In this document: piece after piece, positions 13,300 to 24,265 of the stretch
Numbering within the stretch: the first letter of the stretch is position 1
How the letters are laid out: each line of letters starts with the position of its first letter
NCBI GenBank assembly: GCA_016748015.1
Contig: JAAOMT010000200.1
Coordinates: 866,984-930,983, forward strand
Direction: 5' to 3'
Source of the DNA: Geosiphon pyriformis
Lineage: Eukaryota; Glomeromycota; Glomeromycetes; Archaeosporales; Geosiphonaceae
Length of the DNA: 64,000 bases
Program-made: the position numbers and the translations under genes
Notes under the pieces: generated by a model
The model's input: the letters and a program-made list of their open reading frames with translations, nothing else
Told to the model about the DNA's origin: nothing
The model's database searches: none

Positions 13300-15400
13300 G
13301 TATTTATTTTTTAAATAAATTTACATTAAATATTAAAAAAAGGTGAAAAAACCAATTACTATAATTTCATATGTAATATCTTATAAAATTTATCTTAATT
13401 ATACAATGAAAAATTATTGCATTCAACAAAATTCAATAATATATTCGTTATAATATAAATTGGTTTTTAAAAAAATTTTGTAACTTTTTTTTAATGTGTT
13501 TTTTATTGGATACAAATCATTATATATTTTGGAAGTAAATTGAAATAGTTTTTAAAACCAAACTGTAAAATTTCAACTATAATTATATAAAAAAAATTAT
13601 TAACATGTTCTTCAAAAATATTTCCTTATACTAATATGCTGTATCAAACTTTTTGCATCAAACACATATTATAATTTAAGATGTTAAATAGATATATGTT
13701 ATACCAAAATTTATATTAAATAAAAAAATAACAATAGATGAAATATACTCCTCATGAGGTTGATATTGATCAAGATCCCGAAGCTATCACGCGTACATTC
13801 CAATTACATGTGCGGCCAGCTGGGATGTTTTTCCTGAGATTCAAGTTTTCCTCGTGAGTTTTGTTTAACACCATGAACAACATCCTTTTCAAACTCGAGA
13901 AGTCACGTTGTCTACCTACCCTCTTTTCTTTATGGTATTTGATAATTGTCTTATAGAGGTATGTGGGGGAAAGGAAAGTCAGAACTAGGTCTGGTTTAAC
14001 CTCATTAAGCAAGATAGAGTTTACAAGATGAACGGTGGCCGAAGTGACTTTGAGAAAGGGAAAACTAAATGTATCATCCTCCCGTCTTTCGAGACCTATG
14101 CTCTGAAAATACGAGTCAAAAGCAGTGTACAGATTGCTGTCAGTGCTGCGGCCATATTTATTAGGTGGTACATATTTCGGAGTTGCTACATAGTTCGGAG
14201 TTGCTGGTTGATGAGGAACGTATTCAAATATCGAACGATTAAATCCGAATTTTTTTTCTATGCCTTCAAATCCATTTTCTGTTCGGAATAAAGTATGACA
14301 GAGGACTAACACTAGCTTTGGAGAGATGACGTAAAAAGAATGGTAGGGAATTTGAAATGGAACAAGAATTCCCAATCGATTCACTCCTTCAAAGATTCCA
14401 AATCCGTTGCAGGTTATTATAAACTTATCATTTTCACCGGCTTGCCAAATTACGAGAAAAGAATCGACCATGCGCAGCTCGTAAGCTTCCCTATCTAGCG
14501 TAAAGATTCGCAAGTTGTCTTTGATCTCTTCATGCGGGGTCTCTAGTATTTCACGGATGTTCTGTAACCACAATTCTTGAGGCTTTTTCAACTTCTGCTC
14601 TCGCATAAATTTTTTTACCATCAACAAAGTGAGAATATCAAAACTTTCATTGGAAAATTGGGCCCATCGATGACGGTTTCGATAGTTCATGACAAAGAGG
14701 AACTTGCGTAGATTCGAAAGGTCTCTTCTGACTAAAACGATCTGACTTTCCACTTGAGATGCCTTTATAATATCTCTAACCACTTTTGATGCTTTTTCTT
14801 CAAGTTTTGACAGTTTATCTTCTACGTGCATCGCGTCTTCGTGATTAAGATCTTTATACATGTTTAGGTATCCAAAGGTTTTCGCGACTAAAGAGATGCC
14901 CAGTTGACCGATCTTTCTATCGTAAATTTGGAGAAGTGCTTCTGCCTTATTCTTATTCCTAAAGTTCTGTTTCTGATTTTTCTGTTTGAACAGCTTTTCC
15001 TTGCTCACAAATATCCTCTCATAATTATTGATAGCAAAATTACGAAGAAGGAATCTTGGAATGTAGTGATGGTATTGATCTTCCATTATAGTTTAAGACT
15101 TAGAAGAGCACCATAATTAGGGTTTATACAAGCGTAAATGAGACACAGGTATGCAGGGTCATCTCACATGTGCTTTCGTTGTAAAATAAATATATGCACA
15201 AAGTCATTTAACATAATGGGTGTTATGAGTGTAAAACCTCGCTTCATCGAAAAATTTCTCTTTACCAATTTTTGCAATCAATTATTGCCTTAAAAGGTAC
15301 TTTGCAAAGATATGGTGATTCCTGTTAATCCGAGAAATCGTTGCCGTCGTCATTGCCGTTGTTGTCGTCATTAAAGCTATAAAATGTCTCGTTATATAAT
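13300..15400 (-). repeat. Segmental duplication, left copy
   Basis: The DUF4238 gene and its flanks match the block at about 50420-52470. On the 3' side both contain TTAAATATTAAAAA, GGTGAAAA and TTTCATATGTAAT. On the 5' side both carry a phrase of CCGTCGTCATTGCCGTTG type (15345-15370 and 52437-52465) and the same leader before the ATG. Boundaries are approximate because the surrounding DNA is nearly pure A/T. Confidence 0.75.
13770..15086 (-). CDS. DUF4238-type protein, copy A
   Basis: Single uninterrupted frame of 438 residues starting at the ATG ending at 15086. The N-terminus (MEDQYHHYIPRFLLRNFA) carries the HYIPRFLLRNF signature that I associate with the DUF4238 family, known from bacteria and expanded in some fungi; its biochemical function is unknown. 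A charged helical segment (about residues 80-105, HEDAMHVEDKLSKLEEKASK) follows, then a mixed alpha/beta body. No signal peptide or membrane segment is seen, so it is probably cytosolic. A paralogue of identical length lies at 50857-52173 in the same orientation; over the first 100 residues the two are about four-fifths identical by eye. Both frames being intact at equal length argues that both are, or recently were, under selection. The 5' and 3' flanks are duplicated too. Confidence 0.85.
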   Translation of the reverse strand: MEDQYHHYIPRFLLRNFAINNYERIFVSKEKLFKQKNQKQNFRNKNKAEALLQIYDRKIGQLGISLVAKTFGYLNMYKDLNHEDAMHVEDKLSKLEEKASKVVRDIIKASQVESQIVLVRRDLSNLRKFLFVMNYRNRHRWAQFSNESFDILTLLMVKKFMREQKLKKPQELWLQNIREILETPHEEIKDNLRIFTLDREAYELRMVDSFLVIWQAGENDKFIITCNGFGIFEGVNRLGILVPFQIPYHSFYVISPKLVLVLCHTLFRTENGFEGIEKKFGFNRSIFEYVPHQPATPNYVATPKYVPPNKYGRSTDSNLYTAFDSYFQSIGLERREDDTFSFPFLKVTSATVHLVNSILLNEVKPDLVLTFLSPTYLYKTIIKYHKEKRVGRQRDFSSLKRMLFMVLNKTHEENLNLRKNIPAGRTCNWNVRVIASGS

Positions 15401-16029
15401 AAACATCAGGTAAGAAATTCTCACCTTTGATTTTATTTGCAAAAAAAATTATAAATGGATATCTTTTTAAATCTTTTCGGAAGCAAAATATACTTTAAAA
15501 ATTAGGATAAAATGACTTTTCATTTTTTTTTTAGAATAACTATCAATCCATAAACGAATGCTTTTCAATTTCAAAATTACTCTGAGTGGATATGAAGGAA
15601 ATTTTGAATTCGGTGTGCATTTCAAGAAAACATGATTTTATTAACTCAATTCCTATGTAGATGAGATCCAGTACAACATCCCAAATGCCACGATTCAGAC
15701 ACTTCAAAATTTCGACATAGTTTAAATAGTGGCATTTTGCCATTCCCTTTCGCATTATACGTAATGCATGCCATCGCATTATTGGTAAAAATCAATGTAC
15801 CGGTTGTCATTAAAAAATTGCAATATCGAAAAATTGACGTACAGACTCTGAATAAAAATCTATTAGATTTGCTTTTGGAGATAAGAATAAAATATTAATT
15901 GGACATCACTTCTGTGAACTTAAGTCGCTGCATGCAGACTATGCAAAAATGACTAAATTCCGGATATTCATCCACCCAGATCGGCAAATGGTTCACACAA
16001 ATCATTTCGTTACACATCTGGGCTTTGAA

Positions 16030-16636
16030 GTCGGTGAATATACTATTAAGGACGAGCCTTCAAGACTTGTCTAAACTGCCTTTCTGCCTAAGCATGTCCC
16101 TCTTCTCACCGAAAATTCCCAAAAGAGAACCGCTTGCAGATGTTCCGAAACACTTGTTTAGCCTGGACAACCTATAGTACTATAGTAAAACATCCCTTCA
16201 AGCTGCATATTTAGGCGGCAATCAGTGAACATAGGAAGTTTAGTTTCTAAATATTCAGAGAGAATTTGAATCATGAAATATTAAATAGCCAACTTTAAGA
16301 CAATACAACCGGAAAACATGGGCATCAATTTGTATTTCAGTAGGAAAACACATTTTTCTGTTGATTTTCAAGCAAGATTTTCACGTCGCGTTTTGCCATG
16401 ACCATTATATAACTTGGATCTCAACCCCATTAAGAACTTTTGGGCTGTATTAAAGCATAATGTAGAGAAAAGAGTAAAAGAAATGGAGGCAAAAAAAGAG
16501 TGTTTCAAAAAAAATTTTTATTAAGCTAATAAAAGAAGAATGGGCAAACCCCCTCGAAGAGGTGTTACTTACTAACAGTCATAGCGTCTGTATTCAAACT
16601 TGTATAAATGCTGAAGAAGGCCATACAAAATATTAA
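16030..16636 (+). pseudogene. Tc1/mariner transposase remnant
   Basis: Near 16406 a frame reads YNLDLNPIKNFWAVLKHNVE, matching the end of the DDE domain of Tc1-like transposases (consensus SPDLNPIENLW..LK). After a frame change in an A-run (about 16508) the frame continues with IKEEWANPLEEV and ends INAEEGHTKY stop at 16636, the usual Tc1 C-terminus. Upstream, around 16048-16150, pieces such as KHVPLLTENSQKR resemble the linker after the helix-turn-helix. Several stops and frame changes show it is dead. No terminal inverted repeats could be defined. Confidence 0.7.
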
Positions 16637-17884
16637 TTTTTATATATATTATAGCATTAGCATTAAATATCTTCAATAAAAAAATCTTCTGGGTTTGTAT
16701 ATAGGAAATATATATAAGAATTTTCATTGTTATTTTTTTTTAAGAATAAATTTATAATTTGTGAATCAAATTAATTTTTAAATAAGGCTTTAAGGTTTAA
16801 AATTCATTTCTTAAATTAATGAAGAATTTTCTGAGAGCGATTTTATTCATAACTGATTGCTTTTTATCAGAAGTTGGGAAAAAAGTTTAGATTGTTATTC
16901 ATTTTTTATACTTTATAATAGGCAGATAATATATGGTATTAAGGTAGAGTCTGTTGCAAAATCATTGACGTTTGATTTTTTCATTCTTATACAATAAAAT
17001 TTTTAAAATATTTATATATAAATTCCTTGTTTCAAAAAATGTAGATTTTAAATATTTGATTCTGCAAAAGCACAAATTAAGGTAATTTCCAATAATTTTA
17101 CTATTAGACTGGTGGAACTAAAAAAACCTCACCAAATTAAAATAATATTCTTTTTTAAATATGCTAGGAGTTTTTAATAACTGAATTGAAACTATAAAGA
17201 AAGTCTCACACATTAATATCTCAAGCACAAATTTAAAATTCTTTCCTATATAAATAGATAGACTCCTATATAAAATCAATAATTATAAACATTCTATTTT
17301 TAAATTCATAATAAAAATTAAATTTTTCAAATGTTGAATAGCTGGTTTTTATCAAATCAACAAGTACCTGAAGAAAATAAAATATTAAAAACTGGAAAAT
17401 CTTTGGAATTTTGAACGTCATATAAAGTTTCGGAGTGCCAATAGCAAAGGATCGATAGCATCATTTTGAATCAGTTTCATATTTGATTCCAAAATTCATA
17501 GAATATTTGTTACGTTCAAGATATCAAGATGAAAGATTTTCATCAACCAATAAAAGTTTTCAAAGATTGAAATGGGAAAAATGGTTTAGGCCTTTTTAAT
17601 TTTTTTGAGCTTTATTTTTTCCAAAGCCATCAAAAAAAATTAAAAAAAATCACAAAAGGGATTTCACAATCTTAAATAAGCCCCGGAATATTTTTCGACT
17701 TGCTGACTTTTTGTCTTGGCGACTCGGAATAATTTTTCCGTCGCTAATTATGGGTCAGATGGAGATTTTGAAACCATGTAAAAAATCTAATGTCTCTCCG
17801 TGTTTTATCTCTATAAAATTTTTTCATAACTATTTAAACTTTTCCCTGGAAATAAAAATTGGATTTTATACTAAATCTTTGAAA
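16637..17884. other. No gene seen
   Basis: AT-rich spacer between the Tc1 remnant and the lipase gene. Nothing recognised beyond A/T runs. The lipase promoter is presumably within the last few hundred bases, but no clear element is visible. Confidence 0.6.
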
Positions 17885-19320
17885 ATGATGACTAAAAGCA
17901 ACAGTGTTACTTGGTTATTAAAAGCTCTATTTGCCATCTTTTTTCTCGAATTCGCTATCTTCATCATCTATGGTAAAAATCTTAAACGGTATGACTTTAA
18001 ATAAAAATTCTTTCACTCTAAATACTAATCTTTTAATCAAATTGGTAAAAGACCTTTTCTTGAACAAATTACCTCTGTTTGTAAAGAGCTTCCGGGAAGT
18101 AAACCCTATTAAACGTATCCACGTTATCAATCCACCTAGTAGTCATAAAACTAAACAGATTGCAAGGTCAAACCTTAGTCAAGGTGGTATCAAGAGTGAA
18201 TACCAAGTTCCTAATATAAAACGTGATCGTATTGATGAATATGCATGGTGGGCAATGCGATCATATTGTTTGGGTCAAAATAACTTGGTTGGCCCTGGGA
18301 TTTATGGTAAGTTTTAAGATAAACAATAAAATTTTACAAGTAAATCGTTTAAAAATGACCTTAAGCATTTAAATTATTCATCATATTTAGCGGCGGTTAC
18401 CGTACGTGATTACAGATTAATTTTAATGGTTAGAGGAGAATCTAGGGTTGATAATCAGCAATACTGGTCAACTCGAAATAATCAACTTGTCGACTATCCT
18501 ACAACAATTCCAGCGGCTATTGGAGCTAAAGTTGATAGAATCTTTTATGAAAACTTTCAGAGAACCAACGGACAAATTACGCCACTTATTTTATCGGCTA
18601 TAAAAGAACACAATATTAAAGTAATTGTGGCCGTTGGGCATGGTTCTGGTGGTGGTGAGACGAAATCTTCCCTCAACTTTGGTTCAATATCATCTTGCAA
18701 ATTCAATTAAAAGTGATGGTTATTTTTTTAGTCTATGCAGTGTTACAAATGTTGGAAATGATTCACTTGGATCTAAATATACCTCTGAAAGTATATACTT
18801 TTGGACAGCCGCATCTAGGCAACAGGGAATTCGTGCAACAATTTGATGATATAAACGATGGAGAAAGAATTTCTGTAAAAAGGGTGACAAACCTGGATGA
18901 TTACGTACCAAAACTTCCACTAAGTACGGAGCAGATGTTTTATGTGCAAAGTAATACAGAAATTTGGATTGAATCTGATGATTGTGAATGTCCTACGGGT
19001 AAGACCTTTATATGCCTCGGGCCGATAATTTATCAGCCTAATCGGCCTGCGATTCAGTTGGAAAGCCAGGTTAGTATTTTACCATTATGATAATTTTTAT
19101 TTTTTTAGACGTAAAAATAACTTGAATCAATTGAATACTATAGGAATGTAATGCTCAGTTTACAAACCCAAATTTTTTACCAAATAATGGCCCTTATTTT
19201 GGGTATATTATGGGAAACTGTTTAAATGACGCACCCCCTTGGATTATTTCTCCACCTGTTCAAGAAACTCTCGATCTGAATTGGTGGAAAAGGTTTTGGT
19301 CAAGACTTCTGGGCTGGTAA
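17885..19320 (+). CDS. Class-3 lipase-like secreted alpha/beta hydrolase, five exons
   Basis: Model: exons 17885-17972, 18052-18306, 18391-18654, 18732-19069 and 19144-19320, giving 373 aa with all junctions in frame. The four introns (79, 84, 77 and 74 nt) begin GTAAAA, GTAAGT, GTGAGA and GTTAGT and end in AG; the first has a CTAAT branch-like motif. Residues about 10-29 form a hydrophobic signal peptide or anchor. The body follows fungal class-3 lipases: MVRGESR at the RGT(S) position, GHGSGG (197-202) at the nucleophile elbow, VYTFGQPHLGN (223-233), RVTNLDDYVPKLP (253-265) and YFGYIMGNC (333-341). The family normally has GHSLGG with Ser at the third position, an Asp in ND.VP, and His in DH..YFG. 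Here the elbow serine is shifted by one position, Asp (D259) is kept, and the His position is Asn (N330). The protein may bind lipid or act atypically rather than as a classical lipase. Confidence 0.8.
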
Positions 19321-20780
19321 AAATAATAACAATACAGAGAACTCTTTCTAAATGCATCTCTTATAAGTGCACATTCTTTTTAATAAAAATAGTACCTTAA
19401 TAAGTTGCAACCAACGTGATCTTTATTGTTACATGGTTACAATTTCAAATTATAGAGTTTGTCTTCTCAAAACTGCCATACTTGGTGAACAAGTTTTATG
19501 TCAGGTTATCAGATTTAATATAAGATTGTTTAAGTTGTATAATAATATAAATTTTTTACAAAATTATATTCATAATATTATATACAATCTGTTTTTTTAA
19601 AACAGTTATACTTAATAAACAAGTTTTGTATTAATTTTGGAAGGTTATTAAGTTTAAAAAATAAGGTTATCTAAAATTGTATAATAATTTACATTATTAG
19701 AAAACTTATGTTGTTGGTATTTAAAAATATATTAAAATATATTAACATTAAATAAATATTTTTTATATTTTACATGCATAATAAAATTATTTTTGTATAA
19801 ATTTTATTTGAATATATATTTATGGGAATCAATCAATAAATTTTTTTGAATATTTGTAAAATTAAAAATATGTAATTTTTTTATGTTTCTTATTTGTTTT
19901 ATTTGTTTTAAACCTAATTTTTCTCTTAAGAAATTTATACTAGCTTATAAATTTTAAAAAGTTTTAAATAATGTTTTATTATTACAGAAGCCAAAAAAAT
20001 CAAGATAGATTGCAATTTTTTAGGTGACTTTATTTATTGACTAAAATTTTATTGCTAAGTTTAAATATTATTACAAAAAAAAATGGGTTAAATATCTTTC
20101 AAACCCAAATTTATGATATAAGAAAATCGAATTTTTTTATTAATACATAATTTTATCCTAATACTTTATTTTTTATTAATTTTTAAAATATATTATACAT
20201 TAAAGCTTAATCAAATAAAAAATTTACAATTTTTCAAAATGATATCAAAATTTTTTTTATTAAGTTATGCAAAAACATTAAAATTTTTCATATGCTAATG
20301 TTTATTTCTTTTGATTTGAAAATTTAACTAATAAATATCCAATAATTAGGAAAAATTAAGATGTTTTTTTAACAACAGGACAATTAAAACTATTGAGCTC
20401 TTTGGAAAAACAACAGGAATAGTTCATTGGAACAGTCTTATATAAAAAATTAATTACTATAGTTATATTTTAATAAAGATTTTTAAATTTGATCATATTT
20501 AGTGTATTGTAAATGATTTCACAACCATATTTAAAGGATCAGGTTTTCTTTAACAATTTGTATTTTTACCTTTTGCTTCTATCACATCCCTAATCCTTTT
20601 TGGCATTAAATTCCACAAAAATTAAAAGTCAGTCAATTTGGCGATCTTGGTTGCATCGCCATTGATTTCCGCTGGAATTTTAATAGTAGTGAGTGAATTT
20701 TGTAAATTTCTGGTTGCACATTTTTGTCATCCACATTCTAAATCAAAATGAGTTTTGTTTCAAAAATTCCCATTCAATGA
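19321..20780. other. No gene seen; AT-rich spacer
   Basis: From about 19600 to 20330 the sequence is almost pure A/T. A short piece near 19348-19376 (AAATGCATCTCTTATAAGTG) loosely resembles the element terminus at 62714, too short to call. Confidence 0.5.
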
Positions 20781-20783
20781 CCG

Positions 20784-21650
20784 ATGGAACCTGATATTAA
20801 TCCAATATTTAACATAGAATTCATGGAATTTGGCCAGACTACTCTTATTGCGAAAGGTGGCTATAGTGATGTTTCATATTGTACTTAGGAATCAAAAAGC
20901 ATTAAGGTTGTATTTAAGAAACTTTTCAACTAGCTGATTTCACAAAGAGAGAAAAGAAATTTCAAACGGGAGGTATTATTTGGAGAAATTTTTAATCTTT
21001 CTAGCTTAGAAAATTATTTGAAATATCTAAACAATTTTCTACCAAGGTGAGAATTTTACACGATCTGGGTAATTAAAAAAAATCCATATATCACTCAATT
21101 TTTCGGTTTGACACAAGATAAAATTATGTCTTATTTCAGATCTTAGCGGAGACTATATTTTTGTATTACAATATGCAAATGGAGTTACACTTCGAGGCTA
21201 TTTAAAGAATCATTTTGAATTGCTTGGGATTAGTAAGAAAATTGAACTAGCGAAAAATACAATCGACGCTATAACATATTTGGACAAGAACAATATAATT
21301 AATAGAGAATTAGTGAGTTGTTTATTTAAAACTAAAAATCTTTTGATTCAATTAATTATAAATCGAAGATTTTTTTATAATTTGAGCCCTCAAAAAATTT
21401 TCTCGTACATGATGAGAAAGCGATTTTAACAAATTCTGGACTATCAAGATCAGAAAAGAATACGATTTCATCATACTAAGGTTTGTGTGGTTAGTTCCTT
21501 ACAAAGACCCAGTTACCTTTGAAGATGAAACATATAGATATACCGCAGCATCTGATATCTATTCGTTGGGCGTTTTCTATGGGAAATTGCAAGCAGCTAT
21601 CCATTGAATAAAAGTTTTACTGAGCTTGAGGAGAGTTCCTAAATTATAAG
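20784..21650 (+). pseudogene. Broken protein-kinase gene (TKL-like)
   Basis: Pieces of a kinase domain appear in order but in several frames. First, a block from ATG 20784 reads MEPDINPIFNIEFMEFGQTT and continues to the glycine loop AKGGYSDVSYCT, then a stop where a Trp is expected. It resumes ESKSIKVVFKKLFN. Next come NPYITQFFGLTQ (about 21080-21120), SGDYIFVLQYANGVTLRGYL with the alpha-helix KIELAKNTIDAITYLDKN, and INREL where HRDL should be (about 21300). Finally VTFEDETYRYTAASDIYSLG (21510-21570) covers the segment before and after the APE region. The catalytic HRD His and Asp are lost and several stops occur, so the domain is non-functional. The pattern matches the hugely expanded kinase family of Rhizophagus. 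It directly abuts the left end of the peptide array. Confidence 0.75.
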
Positions 21651-22104
21651 CATAAGTGAATAAAATGAGATAAAAAAACTGAAAATTAAAAATGAATGAA
21701 TTGTCTAACCGTTAATTTGATATTTATTTATTCGTATCTAAGGTTTAGTTTATAAAATCTATATTTACAGCAGGACAATATCTACTTCAAAACTGGCACA
21801 ACAAATGTCTTGTTTATCCTAAATGAAATTTCCTATATTCCTATTTTGACTTAAGAATTGAAATAGTGCTCAAATCCGGATGAGGATTGTTAAAAATAAA
21901 CTCCTTGAAAAAAATTAAATTATCTAAAATCATTCAAATTATTTTCACACCAACAAAAATATAATCCCAAAGCTTTTAATTCTGAAAAAATCTAAAAAGA
22001 CCCCATTCACGATCTTTAACTTTCAACATAATGATAATGTTTCTTCTATATCTAGCTTATTATGGAGTTAAAAATCAGAAACTGGAATAATTAAGATTTA
22101 GAGT

Positions 22105-22387
22105 TTTTAGCATTGTCTGTGAATAGACAAGTATTTTTCGTACAACGATAACACATTTTGAAGAATACCCTTTCGAAAGTCCGTTTACGACATTGTATAT
22201 TCATATAATAGATTGTAGTACAAAGAACAATGACCAACCTTTTGCCTTTTAGACATGTTTTTGGGACATTGTTAGCGTAGCTTAACAATGCGTCTATCAA
22301 ATTTATGATTAATGGGAATAATGTTTTGGCTTTTTTAACATTCTGTTTCAATTAATATTGTTTCTAATCATATCTTTTTCTATAAAA
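22105..22387 (+). promoter_or_regulatory. Promoter of peptide copy 1
   Basis: TATAAAA at 22381-22387, 121 bp before the ATG. CAAAGAACAATG at 22221-22232. Inverted pair CATTGTTAG (22267-22275) and CTTAACAATG (22281-22290). Additional CATTGT at 22111 and 22191. AACAATG fits the HMG-box core [A/T][A/T]CAA[A/T]G, and the first element also resembles the fission-yeast Ste11 TR box; binding is inferred only. Confidence 0.55.
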
Positions 22388-22501
22388 TTGATCGTGTCTT
22401 CCCAATTTCTTTTCATTCAACCCAACCAAAGTAACTAAAAGAAAAGGAAAAGAAATTGAATTCTCAAATTCAAATTAAATCAATCAAATAACTTAAACAA
22501 A

Positions 22502-22633
22502 ATGCAACCAACAACCAACAATCAATCTTCATTCAATCCACTCTCAATTATCGCTCCTGGCAACGGCTCAATTAAAGGACCAACTGGTGACCCAGATGAT
22601 GGTAGTGGCACTGGTCAATGCTCAATCATGTAA
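22502..22633 (+). CDS. CaaX-box peptide copy 1, candidate lipopeptide pheromone precursor
   Basis: Intronless 43-codon frame in a good start context (AAACAAAATGC). The peptide begins MQPTTNNQSSFNP, is polar and rich in Asn/Gln/Ser/Thr in its first third, and has a central Gly/Asp-rich part (GPTGDPDDGSGTGQ). It ends CSIM, a textbook CaaX motif; terminal Met favours farnesyltransferase. Fungal a-factor-type mating pheromones are made from 30-45-residue precursors of this plan: prenylated, trimmed after Cys, carboxymethylated, cleaved N-terminally and exported by an ABC transporter. The MQP start recalls yeast a-factor precursors, which may be chance. No signal peptide is present, as expected for that export route. 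Codons are identical to copy 5. Other possibilities: an unrelated prenylated micro-peptide. The CaaX call is firm; the pheromone role is inferred. Confidence 0.8.
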   Translation: MQPTTNNQSSFNPLSIIAPGNGSIKGPTGDPDDGSGTGQCSIM

Positions 22634-23530
22634 AAGTTGCAGAGTACTCACATTGAAGATACTCTTTTTTCGACCATCCCAGTAAATTGTATGAAAAATT
22701 ATCGTCGGCACTTCTTCAAGTTAATATAATGCAAATTCGGACTCTTTACATAGATATCTAGTTCTTAATAATTAACGGTCGATAGAATTACTCGCAACTA
22801 AAGGATACGGCATATTTTTATTTCACTATTATTTAATATTAATTGTGTATTAGCACTAGAGTAATATAATTTGGTTAGTTTTAACAAAATATTCTTAATA
22901 TGTAAATTTGATAATAATAGGCTTTAATTTTTGAACCAAAAAATCTTTTTTTGTCCAAGTAAAATAAAGCTATTTGGACCTTTAAAAATATCTCACTTAA
23001 TATCAAAGTGAAACTTGAAAGTCAAATAAGAACCTGTTCAATCTTTACTAACTCAACTCATAACTGATATTTACCTTGAAAATTATTAAATTTTTGAAAG
23101 TTAAGAGATTAAAGGCTTGTGATAAATATATATAAACCAATCTTTGAAATATATTTCTCCTATCAAAATTGATTGAAATTAAAATTACTGTTTTATTTAC
23201 GCTCAAATTATTCTATTCCATTTTTTTATTTGAAGTTATGAATTTTTCTTAAACATATCTTTTAACATTGAAAAAAATCTAATCTCTAATTTATACTTGT
23301 AATATGAATTGATAATAGAAGTTAAAATGCCCAAGTTTATTATACTAACAATTAAAAAAATGCCTATAAAAAAATTGCTTTTGCGAAAAACTATAACTCT
23401 TAATACTGCATTGTATTTTCAGGTTTTTTTTGTACTTTTAGCTATTAAGCATTAAAATTTTGATGCAAAATTTAGAATTTATATTTTATTGTAATCTAAG
23501 CTTAAAATTTATTGATGACTTTATAACAAT

Positions 23531-24265
23531 AGAGAGTTTGCGCTACAATGATTTCTTTGTAAATTTACTTCTAGCAGTCCCAAATGGAATTCATTGTAGA
23601 ACAGAGTTTGTGCTACAATGATTTTCCTTGTAAATTTATTTCTGCAATTGGCTAGTGATTTCACGTAATTTTAATGCAAAAGCGTATCAAATCTCACCAT
23701 ATGGAGTCCGAGAACTTGACTTTTGACAGCCTGCGAATGGCTACACTTCTGCTACTACTTCATAAGCGTCAACAGCAACTGGCCATAACAATGAAGACAA
23801 TATTTGAACCTGAACGTCCATTGATTCCCAATACGAGACTTGATCTAAATGCACTTGATGAGGGAACGTGTGTAGCATTTTTCCGGTATGAAGATAAAAG
23901 TTTTATATGATTAATGTAACAATAATGTTTTGAAAAGTATATTGAAGACAACGGCTTATAGATTCAACAAAATACAGATAGAACAACTTGTTGGGCACTT
24001 CCGAATTCCATCAGTTAGTATAGTGAATACTTATTCACTAACAATAAAAATGGTCCACAGTCTTAAAATAGGTTTGAGAATATCTCTCTTAGGTTTGGAC
24101 ATATTTTAAGACATACCTTGTCAGCTTTTGGCTACAGATTGCAAAAAATTAGATAACAAAAATCTCTTACTTGTACAAAGAATTCCGGTTTTAAATTTAT
24201 CTGTAGCCACAAATTTGTGGCTACAGATAAATTTACAAAGAAAATCATTGTAGCGCAAACTCTCT
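23531..24265 (+). mobile_element. Non-autonomous Harbinger-like DNA transposon, 735 bp
   Basis: Terminal inverted repeats of 37-38 bp (23531-23567 and 24228-24265) begin AGAGAGTTTGCGCTACAATG and differ only by one T. A third, diverged repeat of the 5' end sits at 23603-23640. Target duplication is AAT; the matching empty site (AACAATAAG) survives in unit 3 at about 28471-28478. Inside, 23674-23910 encodes a piece beginning MQKRIKSHHMESENLTF and reaching ALDEGTCVAFFRYED, and after breaks FNKIQIEQLVGHFRIPS (about 23960-24010). These resemble, from memory, the N-terminal region of PIF/Harbinger (DDE_Tnp_4) transposases. The catalytic domain is absent, so the element could move only with help from elsewhere. 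Confidence 0.75.
24192..24235. repeat. Perfect 44-bp palindrome inside the transposon
   Basis: The half-site TAAATTTATCTGTAGCCACA plus AA is followed directly by its exact reverse complement, centred between 24213 and 24214. It overlaps the inner end of the 3' inverted repeat. A related TGGCTACAG occurs near 24128. It can form a cruciform or a stable RNA hairpin. Confidence 0.85.

Noticed and set aside
14028-14291. Plus-strand frame inside the DUF4238 gene
   Set aside because: Antisense shadow of a longer, family-matching gene.
17931-18130. Alternative lipase start in the frame of exon 2 (ATG at about 17970)
   Set aside because: Possible, but it removes the signal peptide, whereas splicing 17973-18051 joins a hydrophobic leader in frame.
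18695-18731. Reading the lipase exon 4 frame upstream without splicing
   Set aside because: It meets a stop at 18656 and lacks the elbow motif; the intron 18655-18731 restores GHGSGG followed by VYAVLQ.
19070-19110. Earlier acceptor for the last lipase intron (TTTTTTTAG before ACGTAA)
   Set aside because: It gives an immediate stop and loses the conserved YFG...C C-terminus supplied by the exon at 19144.
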